This document shows positions 5,417 to 8,738 of a stretch of 8,738 nt of DNA, piece after piece. This DNA is from Succinivibrio sp. (GTDB lineage Bacteria > Pseudomonadota > Gammaproteobacteria > Enterobacterales > Succinivibrionaceae). Position 1 is the stretch's first letter, and each line of letters begins with the position of its first letter. The stretch covers positions 1 to 8,738 of the forward strand of contig JAGDBH010000300.1 in NCBI GenBank assembly GCA_017959135.1, given 5' to 3'. The position numbers and the translations under genes were made by a program. Under the pieces are notes generated by a model, which was not told the origin of the DNA, did not search any database, and saw only the letters and a program-made list of their open reading frames with translations.

Positions 5417-6211
5417 ATGAGAGCTACAGATAATCTCAAACTTGGTTGCACCTGCTTTGGAAATCCAGACGCACAGCCTGTTGCTGTCACCCCCGGATGG
5501 GCTACAGATTCTAATTTTCTCTTACCTTTCAAAGAATTATTCAAAGATTACTATCTTATTCTTATAGATATGCCAGGCTATGGCAAATCAAAAGATCTAT
5601 CTAAATTCGCAACCGATCTCAGACACGGAGCAAATCTTCTTTTAAACACAGTTCCAGACAATACCGTCATGATTTCATGGTCACTTAGTACCCTTGCTGC
5701 AGCCAGGGCATGTGCCACTGATGATGAAGGAAAGATAAAGAAGCTGATAACCGTATGCGGAACACCAAGATTCCCTGCTGATCCTTACTGGCCGGGATTT
5801 GATTATAAGTATGTTCTCAAGTGTCTGAATCTGTTTGATGAAGGAAAGAATGTCAGAAATATCAAACTGTTCTTTAAGCTTCAGACTCAGAGTCATATTC
5901 TGAGCAAGGAACAGAGTAAGTTCCTTATGGACTGCTACGAGCAGATGGGAGATATTGACACAGAGGTACTCAAGACCGGTCTTATGAACATGGCTCATAC
6001 AGATTACAGAGAAGCGATGCTGACCCTCAAGATACCTTGCCTCCATATCTTTGGAGGAAAAGACAGACTGGTCAAACCTGAGCTTTCCAAAAAACTTAAT
6101 ATTCCTCCTTATCACAGATGCTGTGTACTTGAGAATTCTGCCCATACACCGTTTCTCACAGAACCGGATTTATTAGGCAGAACAATCCGTAATTTCATAG
6201 AAAAAAACTAA
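5417..6211 (+). CDS. BioH-like alpha/beta hydrolase
   Basis: This 264-residue alpha/beta hydrolase aligns by eye along its length with E. coli BioH, which cleaves the methyl ester of pimeloyl-ACP to end the fatty-acid-like stage of biotin synthesis. Shared blocks are the strand-turn DMPGYGKS (51-58), WSL with nucleophile S89, CGTPRF before the lid, FFKLQTQ (152-158), LKTGLMNM, HIFGGKDRLV with D216, and ENSAHTPFLTEP with H243; S89-D216-H243 would be the triad. Two positions are odd. The oxyanion motif HGWG reads PGWA (26-29), and the nucleophile elbow GxSxG reads SWSLS (87-91). It may be a divergent BioH or an esterase with another substrate; no other biotin gene is in the window. I chose the ATG at 5417, with GGGAG eight bases upstream, over TTG or GTG codons inside or beside the ribB terminator. 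There is no room for its own promoter after that terminator, so it probably depends on ribB read-through. Confidence 0.8.
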   Translation: MRATDNLKLGCTCFGNPDAQPVAVTPGWATDSNFLLPFKELFKDYYLILIDMPGYGKSKDLSKFATDLRHGANLLLNTVPDNTVMISWSLSTLAAARACATDDEGKIKKLITVCGTPRFPADPYWPGFDYKYVLKCLNLFDEGKNVRNIKLFFKLQTQSHILSKEQSKFLMDCYEQMGDIDTEVLKTGLMNMAHTDYREAMLTLKIPCLHIFGGKDRLVKPELSKKLNIPPYHRCCVLENSAHTPFLTEPDLLGRTIRNFIEKN

Positions 6212-6235
6212 TTAACTGAATACCTTAATTTTTTT
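6211..6235 (+). terminator. Weak terminator-like element after the hydrolase gene
   Basis: ATTAA (6211-6215) and TTAAT (6225-6229) can pair over a 9-base loop, followed by a run of T to 6235. The stem is short and entirely A-T, so it would be weak. No better terminator was seen before the next gene. Confidence 0.25.
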
Positions 6236-6239
6236 CTTC

Positions 6240-6267
6240 TAAATTTCAGGTTAAAAATTTCCGATAA
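6240..6267 (+). promoter_or_regulatory. Sigma-28 (FliA)-like promoter
   Basis: TAAATTTC (6240-6247) and TCCGATAA (6260-6267) match the FliA consensus TAAAGTTT / GCCGATAA at 6 of 8 and 7 of 8 positions, including the whole CCGATAA core. The gap is 12 bases against the usual 11. Transcription would begin near 6274, giving a leader of about 34 bases with a ribosome site (GGAAG, 6299-6303) before the ATG at 6308. An 8-bp inverted repeat, AAATTTCC (6255-6262) and GGAAATTT (6280-6287), overlaps the -10 box. Confidence 0.45.
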
Positions 6268-6307
6268 CATATGTAAGCGGGAAATTTAATTAATTTTTGG
6301 AAGAAAA

Positions 6308-6850
6308 ATGGACGTAGCAACCAGTACCATCTCAAATCTTGGAATAGCAAATATTCCACATGCGGCTCAGGAAGCCCGCAGGGATAGTATTGCCCGTGAA
6401 GCCATTCCTCAGATTAATCACATCGCGAAAAGTTTAAATACCCAGGCGAATGCCCAGGGCAATGCTCAGCTTGCTCCTGCCAATGCAAACCTGTATGTTC
6501 AGGCTGATACCATTATCAAAACCGGTCAGGAAAAGAAAGGTATCAGTAAAAAGCAGAGCAAAGGTAAAGTTCAGAAGGAAGCTCAGAGCGGTAATACTGC
6601 TGCAGCTGAGAAAACAGCTTCATCAACCTCAACTTTATCAGGAAATACACTAAATCAGAATGTTTCCGAAGCTTCAGGAATTAAAGCAGCTTTAGGCGGT
6701 TCATTCGGAAGTACCGGAGCATCATATTCTAAGGAAGCCGATACCAGAAGAGAAAAAGGTGAAGGTTTCTCATCCAAGGTGATTGCTGATACCTATAACA
6801 GTATCATTCCTGACAATTCAAAAGGTCAGCAGCTGGATGTTGAAGGATAA
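6308..6850 (+). CDS. Hypothetical low-complexity protein, possibly in the motility regulon
   Basis: I do not recognise a characterised family in this 180-residue protein. It has no Cys, no Trp and only two Phe. It is rich in Ala, Ser, Asn, Gln, Lys and Gly, and shows no signal peptide or membrane segment, so it is probably largely disordered. An N-terminal block ARRDSIAREAIPQI (23-36) resembles a short conserved motif in poorly characterised gammaproteobacterial proteins that also begin with a charged segment ending REVIP; this is recalled, not searched. An Asn/Ala/Gln repeat (about 46-60) and a basic stretch KKGISKKQSKGKVQK (about 76-90) follow. GGAAG lies five bases before the start. The wobble pattern and ribosome site support real coding. 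The sigma-28-like promoter upstream suggests expression with flagellar genes, which is inference. A strong terminator follows, so it appears to be monocistronic. Confidence 0.75.
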   Translation: MDVATSTISNLGIANIPHAAQEARRDSIAREAIPQINHIAKSLNTQANAQGNAQLAPANANLYVQADTIIKTGQEKKGISKKQSKGKVQKEAQSGNTAAAEKTASSTSTLSGNTLNQNVSEASGIKAALGGSFGSTGASYSKEADTRREKGEGFSSKVIADTYNSIIPDNSKGQQLDVEG

Positions 6851-6873
6851 TAAAAGAAGATTTCAGAAGAATT

Positions 6874-6904
6874 GTGGTTCGAAATAGTCGAACCACTTTT
6901 TTTT
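6874..6904 (+). terminator. Strong intrinsic terminator between the converging genes
   Basis: GTGGTTCGA (6874-6882) and TCGAACCAC (6888-6896) form a perfect 9-bp stem with a 5-base loop (AATAG), followed by eight T (6897-6904). It ends the 6308-6850 transcript. The opposite side has only a weak U-tract (AATTCTTC on the minus strand), so termination of greB here is less certain. Confidence 0.9.
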
Positions 6905-6908
6905 GAGA

Positions 6909-7520
6909 TTAATGAACCAGAGTCTTAAGATATTCCTGCTCGATTTTCTTCTGGTCTTCTTCAGAGATTTCTTCAATCTGAACATCTTCATCGTCATCTG
7001 AAGCCAGAGAATTCTCAACAATCGGCATATCCTCAAACCAGTCAGGTTTGGTGTAGGAAATCTTATTTACAAACCAGGTCTTCTTACCAAGTGGAGTCTG
7101 AACTACAGCCTCATCGTCAACACTTTTGCCAAGCAGAGCCTTAGCCATAGGAGCATCAACAGAGATACAGTTGGAGCGACCAAAGATTTCATCTGAGCCT
7201 ACAATATGTATCTGCATAAGGGTATCCCCTTCTTCAGATTCAATCTCCACATAGGCACCAAAGAAAACTCTGCCTTCCTGCTGCTTGTTGTACTCAATAA
7301 CCTGCAGATCATTAAGACAGTGACGCAGATAGCGGATTCTTCTGTCAATCTGACCTAAAAGTCTCTTGTTGTAGTGATAGTCAGCATTTTCAGAACGATC
7401 ACCTAAGCTTGCAGCCCAGCTAACCTTCTGAGTAATTTCAGGACGCTTTACTTCCCAAAGATAATCTAGTTCCTTGTGAAGCTGTTCAAAACCTTCTCTA
7501 GTAATAAATGGCTTGCCCAT
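6909..7520 (-). CDS. greB: Transcription elongation factor GreB with acidic C-terminal extension
   Basis: GreB enters the secondary channel of backtracked RNA polymerase and stimulates cleavage of the extruded transcript. Residues 1-159 match E. coli GreB (158 residues) throughout: PFITREGFEQLHKEL, the coiled-coil tip ASLGDRSENADY with the catalytic acidic pair D41 and E44, the YNKQQEGRVFFGAYVEIE linker, and the C-terminal IVGSDEIFGR, ISVDAPMAKALLGK and YTKP. LGDRSENADYHYNKR and the RRIRYL segment support GreB over GreA. A further 44 residues (160-203) follow, 16 of them Asp or Glu, and E. coli GreB lacks them. The ATG at 7518-7520 has GAGG six bases upstream. An in-frame ATG at 7550 lies in the loop of the pckA terminator and is rejected. 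The gene sits 68 bases downstream of pckA, with a terminator filling most of that gap. Confidence 0.95.
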   Translation of the reverse strand: MGKPFITREGFEQLHKELDYLWEVKRPEITQKVSWAASLGDRSENADYHYNKRLLGQIDRRIRYLRHCLNDLQVIEYNKQQEGRVFFGAYVEIESEEGDTLMQIHIVGSDEIFGRSNCISVDAPMAKALLGKSVDDEAVVQTPLGKKTWFVNKISYTKPDWFEDMPIVENSLASDDDEDVQIEEISEEDQKKIEQEYLKTLVH

Positions 7521-7530
7521 ATTGAACCTC

Positions 7531-7560
7531 AAAAAAAAGACCCGGCGCATTTACCGGGTC
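7531..7560 (-). terminator. Intrinsic terminator between pckA and greB
   Basis: Read on the minus strand, GACCCGG (7560-7554) and CCGGGTC (7545-7539) form a perfect 7-bp GC-rich stem with an 8-base loop, followed by eight T (7538-7531). It ends the pckA message. The last T of the tract touches the greB Shine-Dalgarno (GAGG, 7530-7527). Confidence 0.88.
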
Positions 7561-7588
7561 GTCTTTCAGTTTAAAACCAAAAGTTAAA

Positions 7589-8738
7589 TTATAGCTGTGG
7601 ACCAGCCTTTACTAACTCTGGGTTTAACTTAGCAAACTTGCCGAAGTTCTTGATGAAACGCTCAGCTAAGTCCTTAGCCTTAACATCCCAGTCAGCAGCA
7701 TTTGCATAGGTGTCACGTGGATCTAGGATCTTAGGATCAACACCTGGTAAAGCTGTTGGAACCTTGAATGAGAACATTGGGATGGTCTTGGTCTCAGCCT
7801 TATCGATTGAACCGTCTAGGATTGCATCGATAATACCACGGGTATCCTTAATTGAGATACGCTTGCCGGTACCGTTCCAGCCAGTATTTACTAAGTAAGC
7901 CTTAGCGCCTGACTTCTTCATACGGTCAACAAGAACTTCTGCGTACTTGGTTGGAGGTAATGATAAGAATGCAGCACCGAAGCATGATGAGAAGGTTGGG
8001 GTTGGCTCAGTAATACCACGCTCGGTACCTGCTAACTTAGCAGTGAAGCCTGATAGGAAGTAGTACTGGGTCTGGCCTTCGTCTAGGATTGATACTGGAG
8101 GTAATACACCGAATGCGTCAGCTGATAAGAAGATTACGCGCTTAGCAGCAGGGCCCTTTGAAATTGGCTTAACGATGTTGGTGATGTGGTTGATTGGGTA
8201 AGAAACACGAGTGTTCTCGGTTACTGACTTGTCAGCGAAGTCGATCTTACCGTTAGCATCAACAGTTACGTTCTCTAATAGAGCGTTACGCTTGATTGCG
8301 TTCCAGATGTCTGGCTCGTTTTCCTTAGATAGGTTGATAACCTTAGCATAGCAACCACCTTCGAAGTTGAATACGCCATCATCATCCCAACCGTGCTCGT
8401 CGTCACCGATTAGTAGACGCTTTGGATCGGTTGATAGAGTGGTCTTACCAGTGCCTGATAGACCGAAGAAAATAGCGGTATTTTCGTGGTTCATGTCAGT
8501 GTTTGCTGAGCAGTGCATTGCAGCAATACCCTTTAGAGGTAGGTAGTAGTTCATCATTGAGAACATACCCTTCTTCATCTCACCACCGTACCAGGTGTTA
8601 AGAATTAACTGCATACGCTCTGTTAGGTTGAATACAACAGCAGTCTCTGAATTTAGACCAAGCTCCTTGTAGTTCTCAACCTTAGCCTTTGAAGCGTTTA
8701 GAACAACGAAGTCTGGCTTGAAGTTCTTTAACTCTTCT
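7589..8738 (-). CDS. pckA: ATP-dependent phosphoenolpyruvate carboxykinase (partial, N-terminus off the right edge)
   Basis: PckA interconverts oxaloacetate plus ATP with PEP, CO2 and ADP. In succinate-producing fermenters it is known to run toward CO2 fixation. The frame is open to the right edge, giving 382 C-terminal residues of a protein usually near 540; an internal ATG at 8614 is not the start. Before that ATG the frame reads [10 protein letters not shown] and [16 protein letters not shown], as in E. coli PckA. Beyond it come [16 protein letters not shown], the P-loop [11 protein letters not shown], the kinase-2 metal site [13 protein letters not shown] with [63 protein letters not shown] and a C-terminal AGPQL. 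The P-loop and these motifs place it in the ATP class, not the GTP class. It is followed by a strong terminator, with greB downstream. Its promoter is outside the window. Confidence 0.97.
   Translation of the reverse strand, partial: EELKNFKPDFVVLNASKAKVENYKELGLNSETAVVFNLTERMQLILNTWYGGEMKKGMFSMMNYYLPLKGIAAMHCSANTDMNHENTAIFFGLSGTGKTTLSTDPKRLLIGDDEHGWDDDGVFNFEGGCYAKVINLSKENEPDIWNAIKRNALLENVTVDANGKIDFADKSVTENTRVSYPINHITNIVKPISKGPAAKRVIFLSADAFGVLPPVSILDEGQTQYYFLSGFTAKLAGTERGITEPTPTFSSCFGAAFLSLPPTKYAEVLVDRMKKSGAKAYLVNTGWNGTGKRISIKDTRGIIDAILDGSIDKAETKTIPMFSFKVPTALPGVDPKILDPRDTYANAADWDVKAKDLAERFIKNFGKFAKLNPELVKAGPQL

Noticed and set aside
5681..6145. Long open frame on the minus strand inside the hydrolase gene
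   Set aside because: It is antisense to a convincing BioH-like gene, has no ribosome site and its translation has no recognisable features. The open frames at 5079-5378 and 5356-5544 on the same strand are rejected for the same reason.
6450..6653. Second plus-strand frame overlapping the hypothetical gene
   Set aside because: It is an out-of-frame reading of the Ala/Gln-rich region and has no ribosome site, whereas the 6308 frame has one and ends just before a terminator.
7518..7550. Upstream in-frame ATG for greB at 7550
   Set aside because: It lies in the loop of the pckA terminator, lacks a Shine-Dalgarno and would add ten residues not found in GreB. The ATG at 7520 has GAGG at six bases.

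Overview
The window looks like a chromosomal segment of a fermentative gammaproteobacterium. The GreB, RibB, BioH-like and ATP-type PckA proteins all read as relatives of the enteric versions. The AT-rich spacers, ribose genes of a gut-bacterial type and a strong ATP-dependent PEP carboxykinase suggest the Succinivibrionaceae (Succinivibrio/Anaerobiospirillum-like). That placement is inference, since no rRNA or marker search was possible. No mobile element, tRNA, rRNA or CRISPR array was seen.

Left part (1-4330, all minus strand): a ribose uptake and catabolism locus. The likely transcription order is rbsK (ribokinase), rbsD (ribose pyranase), an AraC-family regulator and a 2H phosphoesterase. 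These four genes are separated by only 8-12 bases and look like one operon. A 254-base spacer follows, then a separately promoted periplasmic ribose-type binding protein (rbsB-like) that runs off the left edge. Its spacer carries a TATAAT box, an adjoining LacI-type palindrome, a 17-base direct repeat spaced 40 bp and a 22-bp palindrome. Together the genes would capture ribose, convert its pyranose ring form and phosphorylate it to ribose 5-phosphate.

Middle (4331-6211): a 378-base divergent spacer separates rbsK from ribB (3,4-dihydroxy-2-butanone-4-phosphate synthase, riboflavin pathway). The ribB leader shows no FMN riboswitch. Instead it has a bulged hairpin followed by a U-tract, two further arms that can pair alternatively with it, and a small hairpin covering the Shine-Dalgarno sequence. 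This is an attenuator-like layout. After ribB comes an intrinsic terminator, then almost immediately a BioH-like alpha/beta hydrolase with altered oxyanion and nucleophile-elbow motifs.

Right part (6212-8738): a Cys- and Trp-free, probably disordered 180-residue protein follows a sigma-28-like promoter, which suggests it belongs to a motility regulon. A strong hairpin terminator separates it from the convergent greB, a transcript-cleavage factor with an acidic 44-residue C-terminal extension. Upstream of greB lies pckA, which runs off the right edge. A perfect hairpin terminator between pckA and greB ends its T-tract directly against the greB Shine-Dalgarno, the same arrangement as between ribB and the hydrolase.
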